Shown here piece by piece: positions 42,366 to 50,954 of a DNA stretch of 64,000 bases. The stretch's first letter is position 1, and each line of letters starts with the position of its first letter. Location: positions 1 through 64,000 of the forward strand of contig NZ_JARXYZ010000037.1 of NCBI RefSeq assembly GCF_029894125.1, given 5' to 3'. The notes beneath the pieces are model-generated. The model was not told the DNA's origin, searched no databases, and was given only the letters and a program-made list of their open reading frames with translations. Source of the stretch: Kitasatospora sp. MAA19 (GTDB lineage Bacteria > Actinomycetota > Actinomycetes > Streptomycetales > Streptomycetaceae). Made by a program: the position numbers and the translations under genes.

Positions 42366-42854
42366 ATGGCCATTCCCGCGTTCCTCGCCGAACTCCGCGC
42401 CCTGGTGGGCACCCGTCCGCTCTGGCTGAGCGCCGTCGTCGCCGTCGTGCTGGACGACCACGACCGGGTCCTGCTGGCCCGACGGGCCGACGACGGGCGG
42501 TGGGCGCCGGTGGGCGGCATCCTCGACCCCGGTGAGCAGCCCGCCGACGCCGTGGTGCGCGAGTGCCTGGAGGAGACCGGGGTGGTGGTCGTGCCCGAGC
42601 TGCTCGTCTCGGCCACCGTCTCGCCGCAGGTCACCTACCCGAACGGCGACGTGACGCAGTACCTGGTGCTGACCTTCCGCTGCCGGGCGGTCGGCGGCGA
42701 GGCGAGGGTGAACGACGACGAGTCGCTGGAGGTCGGCTGGTTCCCGCTGGACGGGCTGCCGCCGATGATCGAGGTCGAGCACGAGCGGCTGCGCCACGCA
42801 CTGGAGTGCGAGGGCCCGGCGGTCTTCGCCTGGGAGGGCAAGGAGCGCCCCTGA
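42366..42854 (+). CDS. NUDIX hydrolase
   Basis: 162 residues. The NUDIX box GGILDPGEQPADAVVRECLEETG (about 50-72) is complete (G-x5-E-x7-RE-x2-EE-x-G form). Length and the following TYPNGDVTQYLVLTF strand match ADP-ribose or nucleoside diphosphate hydrolases. It is a free cytoplasmic enzyme. It follows the sugar transferase by 66 bp in the same direction and could be in the same operon. Confidence 0.85.
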   Translation: MAIPAFLAELRALVGTRPLWLSAVVAVVLDDHDRVLLARRADDGRWAPVGGILDPGEQPADAVVRECLEETGVVVVPELLVSATVSPQVTYPNGDVTQYLVLTFRCRAVGGEARVNDDESLEVGWFPLDGLPPMIEVEHERLRHALECEGPAVFAWEGKERP

Positions 42855-42973
42855 CCGTGTGACGGACCGTCCGCATGCTCGCCTCCCCGCCCCGGGCGGG
42901 CCGGGAGCCCGGGCCTGTGCCGATGGTAGCCGTCCGGTCACCCCGCGTGGGCGGAAACCGTGGCACGGCCCGC

Positions 42974-43510
42974 TCAGCCCTTGTACTGCCGGTAGGCCTC
43001 CTCCGCGGCGTCCAGTACGGCGGCGAGGTCGCCACCCGCGGTGGCGGTGGCGGCGGCGGCCACCGCGCCCTCGACGAACGGCGCGTTCGCGAACCGGACC
43101 GGGAACGGGAGGCCGTGCTCGTCGGCGTCGGACAGCAGGGCGCGCACGGTGGTGACGGCGCTGCCCAGGTCGGCGATCACCACCACCCCGTGGCCCTGGT
43201 CGACCCGGCGGGTGGCGGCGGCCACCAGCACCGCGCTGATGCCCGGGCCGGCCGGCTCCCCGCCGGTCGCGGCGATCGGGGCGGGGGAGTCGGATCCGGT
43301 CAGTGCGAGTGCCAGGGTGCGGACGGCGGTGGCCAGTTCCTGGCTGTGCGACACCAGGACGACCCCGACCCGGCCGTGCGCGGCGGGCCGGCCGGAGGAC
43401 GGCCGGGGCAGGGTGGCGGGCGCGGGTGGCGTGCGGGGCGCCGGGGGGTGGGCCGAGGGCGCGTCGGAGATGGGGATGACATCGGCGCGGGTGCCGTCCC
43501 GGCGGCTCAT
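42974..43510 (-). CDS. dhaM: PTS-dependent dihydroxyacetone kinase phosphotransferase subunit DhaM
   Basis: 178 residues. After a 45-residue Pro/Ala-rich extension, the EIIA-Man-like domain starts with VGVVLVSHSQELA, in which His55 is the phosphorylated histidine; GVVVIADLGSA and the final DAAEEAYRQY are typical of DhaM. It accepts phosphate from HPr and passes it to DhaL-ADP so that DhaK can phosphorylate dihydroxyacetone. No dhaK or dhaL gene is near, so they must be elsewhere or absent. The N-terminal extension is unusual. ATG 43510 is used. Confidence 0.85.
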   Translation of the reverse strand: MSRRDGTRADVIPISDAPSAHPPAPRTPPAPATLPRPSSGRPAAHGRVGVVLVSHSQELATAVRTLALALTGSDSPAPIAATGGEPAGPGISAVLVAAATRRVDQGHGVVVIADLGSAVTTVRALLSDADEHGLPFPVRFANAPFVEGAVAAAATATAGGDLAAVLDAAEEAYRQYKG

Positions 43511-43810
43511 CGGCTGCTCCCTGTGGGCGGTGGTGGGCGGTTGACGGGTGGTCGGTGGGCGGGGCAGCGGCGGTCGGGGTCGGCACGGGCCGGTGCGGGC
43601 CGCCGAGGGCCCGCGTACGGTCGGCGGAGGCATTCCCGCACGCTGCCATGCACTCTGGCAGCTCCTGCGGCCTCCGACCGGCGGGACACGCGTCGAGCGG
43701 GCCCGCGGCGGCGTCGGTGCCCGGCTGATGGAGTCCTCGTCAACCCGCTGACCGGGGCGGGCGGGTGTGGCTAGGCTGGGCCGGGAACGCCGTCGGGAGG
43801 AGACCGGGTA

Positions 43811-44074
43811 GTGGCAGTCAACAGCGGGATCGACGTGGAAGCGGGCGGCGCACAGCCTGAACTGGCGCCGAGCGGGAAGCCGAAGGTGGACTTCACCGGG
43901 GCGAAGTGGCTGTGCAGCAGCCAGGGCGTCGGGGACGTCCAGATCGCGTTCGTGGACGGGTACATCGGGATGCGGGACGGTCGCCAGGAGGACGGCCCGG
44001 TCCTGGTGTTCACGCCGGGGGAGTGGCGGGCCTTCGTGCTCGGCGCCCGGGACGGCGAGTTCGACCTCACCTGA
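43811..44074 (+). CDS. DUF397 domain protein
   Basis: 87 residues. The last 60 (KPKVDFTGAKWLCSSQG, VQIAFVDGYIGMRDGRQEDGPVLVFTPGEWRAFVLGARDGEF) are the DUF397 fold, which in streptomycetes is normally encoded just after an XRE-type regulator with a DUF5753 domain. Here no such partner is adjacent: the upstream gene is dhaM on the other strand. GTG 43811 follows GGGAGGAGA. Such proteins are proposed to be antitoxin-like or anti-regulator partners. Confidence 0.85.
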   Translation: MAVNSGIDVEAGGAQPELAPSGKPKVDFTGAKWLCSSQGVGDVQIAFVDGYIGMRDGRQEDGPVLVFTPGEWRAFVLGARDGEFDLT

Positions 44075-44094
44075 GCCGCGAGCCATCGTCGCAC

Positions 44095-44138
44095 GACCGC
44101 GGAGCGGGCCCCAGTGGTACGGGGCCCGCTCCGCGGTC
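44095..44138 (+). terminator. 18-bp terminator after DUF397 gene
   Basis: Perfect 18-bp stem, 44095-44112 with 44121-44138, and loop AGTGGTAC. Confidence 0.85.
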
Positions 44139-44783
44139 GATTTCGGCCCCGAACATCACAACTGATGATCTATTGAGCGTGCCCCGTCAGAATTTCTGTT
44201 GACTGTTAGACAAACGCAGCTCAGAGTATGAGCACAGGCAGACGCCGTGCCCACCGCCCCCACGCGGCCAGACACGGCGCCTGCTGTGCGGCCCGGCAGC
44301 GTTGCCAGGCCATCCTCCCAGTCATCCCCTGCGCACCGGGGGTGCGTCGGCCGGTCCCGGCCCACGAGGGGCCGGCAGTCGCCGGGAGGCTGGCGTCGAC
44401 GCCGAGAGCGACTCGACGACGACACCGTTTGCTCGGGACCCGCACGCCCCCACGCGGCGGCGTCCCGGGCAAGATCCACGGGAGCGACGGGCCGGGGCCC
44501 CGCGGATCTGGCTTGTGGTGCATGGAACTGTTGGCTTGTGTGCTGTGCTGTGTGCGACGACGAAGCTGGGTGCTCGGCAGTTCGGCACGACAATGTGCAC
44601 AGTGAGGGAAACGCGTGTAGGGCCGCGTTGCGACATGCCGTCCCCCCGGAGGGTGAAACCCAGAACGGCTGTCGTGCAGAACCGAACGTAGCCCGGACGG
44701 TTGCTCAGAGTCAACATTGGTCTCTGAGCGTCGATCTCCCGCCGGTGCCCCACCCACCTCGCGAGCGCGGTGTGCCGGACACG
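44139..44783. other. Gene-poor region upstream of the leaderless gene
   Basis: About 640 bp with lower G+C than its surroundings and no frame with a family or ribosome site. There is a possible TTGACT box at 44198. I see no hairpin comparable to those listed elsewhere. Confidence 0.4.
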
Positions 44784-44789
44784 TACGAT
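44784..44789 (+). promoter_or_regulatory. -10 box TACGAT for a probably leaderless transcript
   Basis: TACGAT ends 6 nt before the ATG at 44796, which places the transcription start at or next to the start codon; there is no ribosome site. Confidence 0.5.
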
Positions 44790-44795
44790 GTTCCC

Positions 44796-45290
44796 ATGTC
44801 TTTTCTCCGCCGTCGCTCCGGACAGCCCGCCGGCCCGGACTTCGACGTGCTCGCGATGGACCCGGGCGACTGGCCCGGCGACTTCGGTGCGGCCATGATG
44901 ACCGGCCCGGACGGCTCCTGCCAGGGGATTTTCCTGCGCTACGACCTGTTCGGCGGCAGAGGCCCGGCGATGTTCATCGGCAACCTCCCCGAGGGCTCGC
45001 CCGCCCGGGAGACCGGCGACAGCGTGCCCTTCGAGGTGCGGCAGCTGCTCGCGGCGCTGGAGAACGACGAGCCGGTCGACTTCGTCTCGGCCGAGGACTT
45101 CCCGGTGATGCTCGGGGACGACCTGCTGATCGTGAAGAAGGTCAAGGTCAGCGAGGAGCGGGTGTTCTGCGCGCAGTTCGGGCGCAGCGACGGCGTCCAG
45201 GTCACCATCGCGTCCTGGGACCGACCGATTTCGGACGACCTGTATCAGCTGTTGAAGCCGCTCCCGGCCGACATGTTCCAGCAGGGCTGA
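44796..45290 (+). CDS. Conserved hypothetical protein (164 aa)
   Basis: No family recognised. The sequence is a compact, acidic, soluble protein (MSFLRRRSGQ at the start, then DPGDWPGDFGAAMM and IFLRYDLFGGRGP), with strands ending in PLPADMFQQG. It has no signal peptide or membrane segment. The conserved-looking start MSFLRRRS at 44796 is much more plausible than the long upstream frame (about 180 codons of Arg/Ser/Pro-rich sequence). Promoter evidence suggests a leaderless message. The leader peptide and the SfnB-type gene lie downstream. Confidence 0.65.
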   Translation: MSFLRRRSGQPAGPDFDVLAMDPGDWPGDFGAAMMTGPDGSCQGIFLRYDLFGGRGPAMFIGNLPEGSPARETGDSVPFEVRQLLAALENDEPVDFVSAEDFPVMLGDDLLIVKKVKVSEERVFCAQFGRSDGVQVTIASWDRPISDDLYQLLKPLPADMFQQG

Positions 45291-45320
45291 CCGGCGCCCC
45301 GACCGGGGCCCGGACGCTGC

Positions 45321-45350
45321 TTGACGGCTTCGATCACAGGTTCGTACAGT
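45321..45350 (+). promoter_or_regulatory. Promoter of the Cys leader peptide (TTGACG-N18-TACAGT)
   Basis: -35 TTGACG at 45321-45326, -10 TACAGT at 45345-45350; the transcription start falls at about the ATG of the leader peptide (45358), so its message is leaderless. Confidence 0.7.
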
Positions 45351-45357
45351 CGCGAAC

Positions 45358-45441
45358 ATGTCGTGCCGTCTCCCGCTGCTGACCCGCCGCAGCTACCTGG
45401 ACCTGCGGCGCACCGCCAGCGCGGTGTGTCCGGGCCACTGA
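45358..45441 (+). CDS. Putative leader peptide (27 aa) with terminal cysteine, upstream of the SfnB-type gene
   Basis: MSCRLPLLTRRSYLDLRRTA then SAVCPGH. The core LLTRRxxxDLxRxxSAxC is the pattern of short streptomycete leader peptides that precede sulfur-metabolism genes and are thought to control them by ribosome stalling at cysteine codons. It begins at a probably leaderless ATG and stops 167 bp before the sfnB-like gene, which leaves room for an attenuator. Its codons for cysteine are TGC (codon 3) and TGT (codon 24). Confidence 0.75.
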   Translation: MSCRLPLLTRRSYLDLRRTASAVCPGH

Positions 45442-45608
45442 GGGGATTCGTCCCCGAGGCGGCGGGCGGCCGGTTGTTCGTGGCCGGCTCCGAACCCGGG
45501 GGCGGGCCGTGAACCGACCTCCGGAGCCGCCGAGCCGGTACCGCGCGCCCGTCCGGCGTGCCGCCCGCATTCGCCGAGCCCACGCTGCCGCCCGGAGGCC
45601 CCAGCACC

Positions 45609-46949
45609 ATGACGACCACCGCTGCCGACCGTTCGCCCGCGGACCGCCCGTCCGCCGCGTCCCAGACCACCGAGCCACCGGCCACCCCGCCCTCGGCCAC
45701 CGGGGCGGCGTCGGCTTCCGGCCACACCGCTTCCGGCCACACCGCTTCCGGCCACACCGCTTCCGGCCACACCGCGCCCGACCGCTCGGCGGTCGCCGAC
45801 GCCCTCGCCGGGCTGCCCCGGGTGGTCGACCTGCTCTCCGCCCGCGCCGAGGAGCACGACCGTGACGCCACCTTCCCGTACCAGGGCATCGAGGCGGTGC
45901 ACGAGGCCGGCCTGCTCACCCTGACCGTCTCCCAGCGGTACGGCGGCCCCGGCGGCACGCTCGCCGACACCGTCCGGGTGCTGGCCCAACTCGGGCGCGG
46001 GGATGCCTCGGTGGCCGTGGTCACCGCCTTCACGCTGCTCCAGCACGCCGAGCAGGGCCGCCGCGGCGCCTGGCCGACGGCCGGCTACCGGCGCCTGCTC
46101 ACCGAGTCCCGGCGCGGACCGGCCCTGGTCAACACGCTGCGCGCGGAGCCCGGGGGCCGCCCCGGCGCGCTGCCCGGGACGGTGGCCCGACGGGACGGCG
46201 ACGGCTGGCTGCTGACGGGCCGGAAGACGTACTGCACCGGCGCCGAGGCGCTGGCCTGGATGGCGGTGACCGCGCGGACCGACGAGCCGGAGCCGCGGGT
46301 CGGGACCTTCCTGGTCCGCGGCGAGAGCGAGGGCCTGGAGATCGACCCGACCTGGGACCAGCTCGGCCTGCGGGCCAGCGCCAGCCACGACGTCCTGCTG
46401 GAGCAGGTCCGGGTACCGGCCGATCTCGCGCTCGGCCTCACCGCGCCCGGTGGAGCGGCGGGTTCCGCCGGCCCGGCGGCCGGGGCCGCCGAACTCTCCC
46501 TCGCCTGGCACGATCTGGCGCTCTCCGCGGTGGCGATCGGAGTCGCCCGCGCCGCCCAGTCCTGGCTGGTCCGCTTCCTCAACCAGCGCACTCCGGCCAA
46601 TCTGACCGAGCCGCTCGGCACCCTGCCCCGCTACCGCTGCGCCCTCGGCGAGATCGAGGCCCAGCTGATCGGCGCCGAGGAACTGGTCGAGGGGCTGGCC
46701 CCCCGGGTGGACCGGGGTGAGCCGGACGCGGTCGCCCGGACCGGACCGGCCCACCTGCTGGCCACCCGGGCCGCGACGGCGGCCGTCCAGCAGGCCGTGT
46801 CGCTCACCGGCAATCCCGGCCTGAGCCGACGTCACCCGCTGGAGCGCTACCTGCGGGACGTGCTGAGCAGCCGGGTGCACCTCGCCCCGGACGAGGCCGT
46901 CCTGGAGGCCGCGGGCCGGGCCGCCCTGGAACGCGGCGGCCGGCCGTAG
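45609..46949 (+). CDS. SfnB-type sulfur-acquisition oxidoreductase (acyl-CoA dehydrogenase family)
   Basis: 446 residues. Residues 1-55 are low complexity, with four SGHTA repeats at about 36-55; the acyl-CoA dehydrogenase fold follows (LTLTVSQRYGGPGG, GWLLTGRKTYCTGAEALAW, QLGLRASASHDV, and the C-terminal HPLERYLRDVLSSRVHLAPDEA). The end lacks the catalytic Glu pattern of true acyl-CoA dehydrogenases and resembles SfnB and DszC flavin-dependent monooxygenases that release sulfur from sulfones or similar compounds. The leader peptide upstream supports a sulfur role. ATG 45609 has GGAGG 12 nt upstream; the frame runs on into the repeat region. Confidence 0.82.
   Translation: MTTTAADRSPADRPSAASQTTEPPATPPSATGAASASGHTASGHTASGHTASGHTAPDRSAVADALAGLPRVVDLLSARAEEHDRDATFPYQGIEAVHEAGLLTLTVSQRYGGPGGTLADTVRVLAQLGRGDASVAVVTAFTLLQHAEQGRRGAWPTAGYRRLLTESRRGPALVNTLRAEPGGRPGALPGTVARRDGDGWLLTGRKTYCTGAEALAWMAVTARTDEPEPRVGTFLVRGESEGLEIDPTWDQLGLRASASHDVLLEQVRVPADLALGLTAPGGAAGSAGPAAGAAELSLAWHDLALSAVAIGVARAAQSWLVRFLNQRTPANLTEPLGTLPRYRCALGEIEAQLIGAEELVEGLAPRVDRGEPDAVARTGPAHLLATRAATAAVQQAVSLTGNPGLSRRHPLERYLRDVLSSRVHLAPDEAVLEAAGRAALERGGRP
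45716..45775 (+). repeat. 15-bp tandem repeat coding (S)GHTA in the SfnB-like N-terminus
   Basis: Four exact copies of TTCCGGCCACACCGC, coding Ala-Ser-Gly-His-Thr five-residue units. Confidence 0.85.
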
Positions 46950-46976
46950 GGCGACCAGGGCCGGTCCGGGCCCTGA

Positions 46977-47030
46977 GGGCTTGGCTGAACTATCCGCGTC
47001 GCGCGCGGCGGGAATTGTTCAGCCAAGCCC
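46977..47030. terminator. Bidirectional 14-bp inverted repeat between SfnB-like and kinase genes
   Basis: GGGCTTGGCTGAAC (46977-46990) pairs perfectly with GTTCAGCCAAGCCC (47017-47030) around a 26-bp loop; between convergent genes. Confidence 0.8.
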
Positions 47031-47037
47031 AGGCCGG

Positions 47038-48252
47038 TCAGCGGGTGCCGACCGCGGCCCGGACGGCCCGGCGGGCGAGCGCGGCGTCGTCGTAGAGCCG
47101 GCGGATCATGATCCGCTGCTCCTCGCCGGCGCCCGGCACGTCGTACAGCCGGATCTCCCGCATCAGCACCAGCACGAGGTTGACCAGGAACGCGTCCCGG
47201 GCCAGCGTGCCGCCGCTCTGGGCGAGTTGGCTGATCTGGCGGCGTGCCGCGGTGTCGCCGGACAGCACGCTCCACAGCACCGCCAGGTCGTAGCCGGGCA
47301 GGTACCAGCCGGCCTGCTCCCAGTCGACCAGCACCGGGCCGGACGGCGCCAGCAGCATGTTGCTGAGTAGGGCGTCGCCGTGGCAGAGCTGCAGCGGGGT
47401 GTGGCCGAGGCCGTGCAGCAGGCCGCGCAGGTCGCCGGCGTCCCGGTCGGTGAGCTGGCCCACCGAGTGGTAGCGGGCGATCTCCATCGGGTAGTCCATG
47501 CGCGGCTGGAACACGTCGGTCGGCGGCCGCCACAGGTTGAGCGTGCGGACGGCCGTCAGCAGCGCCCGCACCTCGCCCGGGGTGGGCGCGTTGACCGGGT
47601 GGCGCTCCCGCGCGGCCGGCCGGCCGGGCACGCGCTCCATGACGAGCACGCAGCGGTCGTGGTCGGCGGCGACCAGCCGGGGCAGCCGCACCGGCGGGCG
47701 GTGCCGGACGAACGCCCGGTAGACCGCGACCTCGTGGTGGAAGTCGGCCACCAGCTGCTCGAAGTGCCCACTCCGCACCGCCTGCGGCGCCAGGCACTTG
47801 GCGACCACCGGGGCCCGCCCGATGGTGCCCGCCACCAGGATGTGGCGGCTGCCCTCGCGCAGCACCTGGCGCGGGGTGAACGCGGGACATATCCGCGCGA
47901 CGCTCGCCAGCGCGGCCCGTACGGCCGGGGTCTGCAGCGCCGACGGGTCGATCCGCTCGGGGCCGCCGACCTGGCCGGGCCGGTGCGGCTGGCGCAGCAC
48001 CCGGCCGTCGGCCTGCCGGGCCAGCGGCAGTCGGCCGCCGACGGGCGGGGCCGACTCGGGGCCGCGCAGCCCCAGCGCCGTACGGCCGGCCGGGACCCGG
48101 GCGTCCGTGGACCGGCCGTCGGTGCCGTGCGGAGCCACCGGGCGGCTCGACGGGGGCACCTGCTTCGGGCCGGGACGGCCGGCGGCTGCGGTGGGGGGGC
48201 GCAGCGCGGAGCGGGTCGCGGTGGGCGTGGGGGTCGTCGCTGAGGAGTACAT
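47038..48252 (-). CDS. Aminoglycoside phosphotransferase-fold kinase
   Basis: 404 residues. The first 105 residues are Pro/Arg-rich and disordered; then the kinase fold with [10 protein letters not shown] (ATP lysine), [12 protein letters not shown] (HGD-x4-N catalytic loop) and VDWEQAGWY (metal aspartate, in the usual D-F/W-E form). It phosphorylates a hydroxyl of an unknown small molecule; the fold also includes choline, fructosamine and other kinases. ATG 48252 is used. No drug-resistance role is proven; two further kinase-type candidates lie in the window at 5649 (P-loop) and 56014. Confidence 0.8.
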   Translation of the reverse strand: MYSSATTPTPTATRSALRPPTAAAGRPGPKQVPPSSRPVAPHGTDGRSTDARVPAGRTALGLRGPESAPPVGGRLPLARQADGRVLRQPHRPGQVGGPERIDPSALQTPAVRAALASVARICPAFTPRQVLREGSRHILVAGTIGRAPVVAKCLAPQAVRSGHFEQLVADFHHEVAVYRAFVRHRPPVRLPRLVAADHDRCVLVMERVPGRPAARERHPVNAPTPGEVRALLTAVRTLNLWRPPTDVFQPRMDYPMEIARYHSVGQLTDRDAGDLRGLLHGLGHTPLQLCHGDALLSNMLLAPSGPVLVDWEQAGWYLPGYDLAVLWSVLSGDTAARRQISQLAQSGGTLARDAFLVNLVLVLMREIRLYDVPGAGEEQRIMIRRLYDDAALARRAVRAAVGTR

Positions 48253-48726
48253 GGGGTGAGGGTGGTCCCTTTCAGTCCGTCGGCGGGTGCGCCCCGCGGT
48301 GCGGGGAGGGCCGGTGCCGCGTGCTTCCTGGCGTGACGGCGACCCTGGCTCGGTGCGGTGGGTGGTGCGCGGGCGCCGGGCACGGACGCGGGGTCGAGAG
48401 GACCCTGTCGACGGCGGTGCTCCAGCCTTCCGCACCCTGGGGAGTACGGTCGGCCGGACTGCCGTGGCCGTGCCCGGCGCCCCCGCGCCACCCGGCCGCG
48501 CCACCCCCTCGGGTGAGGACCGGGAGCGTCCCGTGCCACGGTCGGGGGAATGCCCCGACGCTGGTGGGACGCCGCCCGACCCGGGGGCGAGGTGGCGCAC
48601 CCCTACAACACACCCACCGCGCACTGGCTTAGTAGTCTGGCGGGCCCTGGCGAACGGTGGCGAATGCTCGCCTGGCACTTGCCGGAGCCTCTAGCCTCGA
48701 AGCAGCCGAGGAACCTGGGGGCTTCG

Positions 48727-50208
48727 TTGAGCAGGGAACCCAACACCCGACTCGCTGATTTGTTCGTCCTGACCGGATGGTCGAAGGGCGAACTCGCGCG
48801 GCTGGTCAACCGTCGGGGTGCCGCGATGGGTCAGCAGCAGCTGTCCACCGACACGTCGAGGGTACGGCGTTGGATCGAGCAGGGGGAGATCCCCCGCGAT
48901 CCGGTCCCGAGGGTGCTGGCGGCCGTGTTCACGGAGCGGCTCGGCCGTGTCGTCACCACTGAGGACCTCGGTCTGGAACGACACCGGCCCACCAGGTCCG
49001 GAGCGGCGCCGTCCGCAGCAGTGCCATGGTCGCCGGATCGAACGGCCGCGGTCCTCACCGAGTTCACGGGAATGGACCTCATGCTGAACCGACGTGGATT
49101 GGTGGGCGCGGGCGCCGCGCTCACGGCCGGAACGGTCATCGCCGATTCGTTGAAGGGCTGGCTCGGGGGGGACGCGGTCGCGTACGCGGCCTCCGTCCCC
49201 GGGCCGCGCCAGGTGATCACCCAGGGCGGGGCGCGCCCGGTGGTGGACGTGTACGACGCGGGCCCGGTGGGGCTCGACGAGGTGGAGGCGCTGGAGCGCT
49301 CGGTGCAGGTGTTCCGCGCCTGGGACGCGGCGCGCGGCGGCGGACTCCAGCGCAAGGCGGTGGTCGGTCAACTCAACGAGGTCGGCGGGCTGCTGACGCA
49401 CCGGCACGCGCCCGTGGTGGAGCAGCGGCTGTGGCTGGTCGCGGCCAACCTGGCGGTGCTGGCGGGCTGGATGTCGCACGACGTGGGCCTGGAGCCCACC
49501 GCCCAGCGGTACTTCATGATCGCGGCGGAGTCGGCCAAGGAGGCCGGCGACCGGCCGCGGGCCGGCGAGGCGATCTCCCGGGCCGCGCGGCAGATGGTCC
49601 ACCTGGGCCGGGCCGACGACGCGATCGACCTGATGTCGGCGGCCAAGGCGGCGGGCGGCCGGGTGCTGCCGAGAACGCGCGCGATGCTGAACACCGTCGA
49701 GGCCTGGGCGCATGCCTCGATCGGGCACTCCCAGGACACCTGGCGGCTGCTCGGGGAGGCCGAGGAGCTGTTCGCCGAGGGGGTGCCGGAGCCGCCGCCG
49801 TCCTGGATGCAGGTGTTCGACGAGGCCGAACTGCGCGGCATGCAGGCGCTGGTGCTGCGCACGCTCGCCGAGCACGACCCGTCGGCGGCCCCGCAGGCGC
49901 AGCGGCACGCGGAGCGGGTGATCACCCTGCGGGAGGGCACCGGGCAGTTGCGCTCGGCGCTGTTCGACCGGATCACCCTGGCCTCGGTGCACTGGCTGAC
50001 CGGCGAGCCGGACGCGGCGGAGTTCCAGGCGAAGATGGTGATGAACCTGATCGGCCAGAACTCCTCGCACCGGACCTGGGACCGGCTGCGCGAGATGTAC
50101 CGGCTGACCGTGCGCTACCGGGGGCTACCGGTGGTGGACGAGCTGCGGGCCGAGCTGGGGCGGGAGCTGCGGACGGCGGACACGAAGAACCGGCCGAAGC
50201 GGTCCTGA
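48727..50208 (+). CDS. NsdA/NsdB-family DNA-binding regulator
   Basis: 493 residues from a TTG start. The N-terminal helix-turn-helix region (GWSKGELARLVNRRGAAMG, STDTSRVRRWIEQGEIP) and the long TPR-like helical rest (GLLTHRHAPVVEQRLWLVAANLAVLAGW and so on) match streptomycete NsdA/NsdB, negative regulators of antibiotic production and of sporulation. TTG 48727 gives the start (SREPNTRLADLF) seen in this family; ATG 48664 adds 21 unconserved residues. The upstream 470 bp show no gene. Confidence 0.85.
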   Translation: MSREPNTRLADLFVLTGWSKGELARLVNRRGAAMGQQQLSTDTSRVRRWIEQGEIPRDPVPRVLAAVFTERLGRVVTTEDLGLERHRPTRSGAAPSAAVPWSPDRTAAVLTEFTGMDLMLNRRGLVGAGAALTAGTVIADSLKGWLGGDAVAYAASVPGPRQVITQGGARPVVDVYDAGPVGLDEVEALERSVQVFRAWDAARGGGLQRKAVVGQLNEVGGLLTHRHAPVVEQRLWLVAANLAVLAGWMSHDVGLEPTAQRYFMIAAESAKEAGDRPRAGEAISRAARQMVHLGRADDAIDLMSAAKAAGGRVLPRTRAMLNTVEAWAHASIGHSQDTWRLLGEAEELFAEGVPEPPPSWMQVFDEAELRGMQALVLRTLAEHDPSAAPQAQRHAERVITLREGTGQLRSALFDRITLASVHWLTGEPDAAEFQAKMVMNLIGQNSSHRTWDRLREMYRLTVRYRGLPVVDELRAELGRELRTADTKNRPKRS

Positions 50209-50250
50209 GACGGCCGGCCCGCGGTCGTGCGTCGGCGGTGCCGGGAATCG

Positions 50251-50295
50251 TGAGCCCGGTGAGCCCGGTGAGCCCGGTGAGCCCGGTGAGCCCGG
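50251..50295. repeat. 9-bp tandem repeat after the NsdA/B gene
   Basis: Five copies of TGAGCCCGG between the convergent NsdA/B and PAS genes. Confidence 0.85.
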
Positions 50296-50306
50296 GGTGG
50301 CCCAGG

Positions 50307-50828
50307 TCAGTTCGGCGGCGCCGGCCGGAGCAGCATCCGCAGCGCGGTGACGGTGCCGTCCGCGCCGAGGACGGGCTCGCCCGCGCACTCGACGTCGGCG
50401 TGCGGGGCGCCGGTCCGGCGGATCCGCAGGGTGCCGGCGGAGGTGCGGCCGTGCACCAGGGCGTCGGTCATCATCCGGCGCAGCACCGGCCGGTCCGCCT
50501 CGGGGAGGCGGTCGGGCAGCCGGTCGAGGCTGAGCGGGCCCTTGTCCGGGTCGCAGCCGAGGAGCAGGTAGGTTTCCGCGTCCCAGTGGACGCGGTCGGT
50601 GAGGAGGTCCCATTCGGCTGAGCCGATGACGTTGTCGAGATCGCCACCGGCGCCCGGTCCGTGGCCGGGGTTGGACGGCTCCTGCGCCGTGCCGTCCACT
50701 CTGCCGTCCGTTCCGCTGTCGGCGTCGCCGCCCGTTTCGCCGCAGGCGCCGTCGTCCGTCGCGCCCGCCGGGGCGCCGTCCACCGTGGCGGTGTCCGGCG
50801 GGCGGGCGGGAGCCAAGGGCATGTTCAT
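50307..50828 (-). CDS. PAS-fold protein
   Basis: 173 residues. The first 65 are acidic and Gly/Ala-rich; then a PAS-fold domain (about 66-170): GSAEWDLLTDRVHWDAETYLLLGCDPDKGP and TLRIRRTGAPHADVECAGEPVLGADGTV. It ends right after the PAS domain, so it has no own output domain and may act with a partner protein or sense a small molecule. ATG 50828 is used; ATG 50822 also possible. Confidence 0.75.
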   Translation of the reverse strand: MNMPLAPARPPDTATVDGAPAGATDDGACGETGGDADSGTDGRVDGTAQEPSNPGHGPGAGGDLDNVIGSAEWDLLTDRVHWDAETYLLLGCDPDKGPLSLDRLPDRLPEADRPVLRRMMTDALVHGRTSAGTLRIRRTGAPHADVECAGEPVLGADGTVTALRMLLRPAPPN

Positions 50829-50940
50829 GGCAGGTCCATCGCTCAGGGCCCGCTGCGCACGGGCCGTCGGTGGTGAGAAGACTGTCGCACAGCGCCCTCA
50901 CCCCTGCGGGCGATTTGGACATATCGCAGGCAAAATACCC

Positions 50941-50954
50941 GTGGCATATGCCAC
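50941..50954. promoter_or_regulatory. Perfect palindrome GTGGCATATGCCAC (Crp-like site)
   Basis: 14-bp perfect palindrome in the 282-bp divergent region between the PAS and HEAT genes. It fits GTG-N6-G-N-CAC, the pattern reported for Streptomyces Crp, but this is by eye. A nearby inverted repeat GCGAT/ATCGC (50910-50927) and a CCTGCG/CGCAGG pair (50903-50930) make this region unusually structured. Confidence 0.5.

Noticed and set aside
44522-44605. Small ORF MELLACVLCCVRRRSWVLGS as a second leader peptide
   Set aside because: Cys-rich and Arg-rich by chance; it lacks the LTRRxxxDL core and is far from any sulfur gene.
44221-44757. 178-codon minus-strand frame in the gene-free gap
   Set aside because: Low-complexity, no family or ribosome site; left as intergenic.
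46977-47030. 14-bp inverted repeat as IS-like ends
   Set aside because: The enclosed 26 bp hold no gene and the position between convergent genes fits a terminator.
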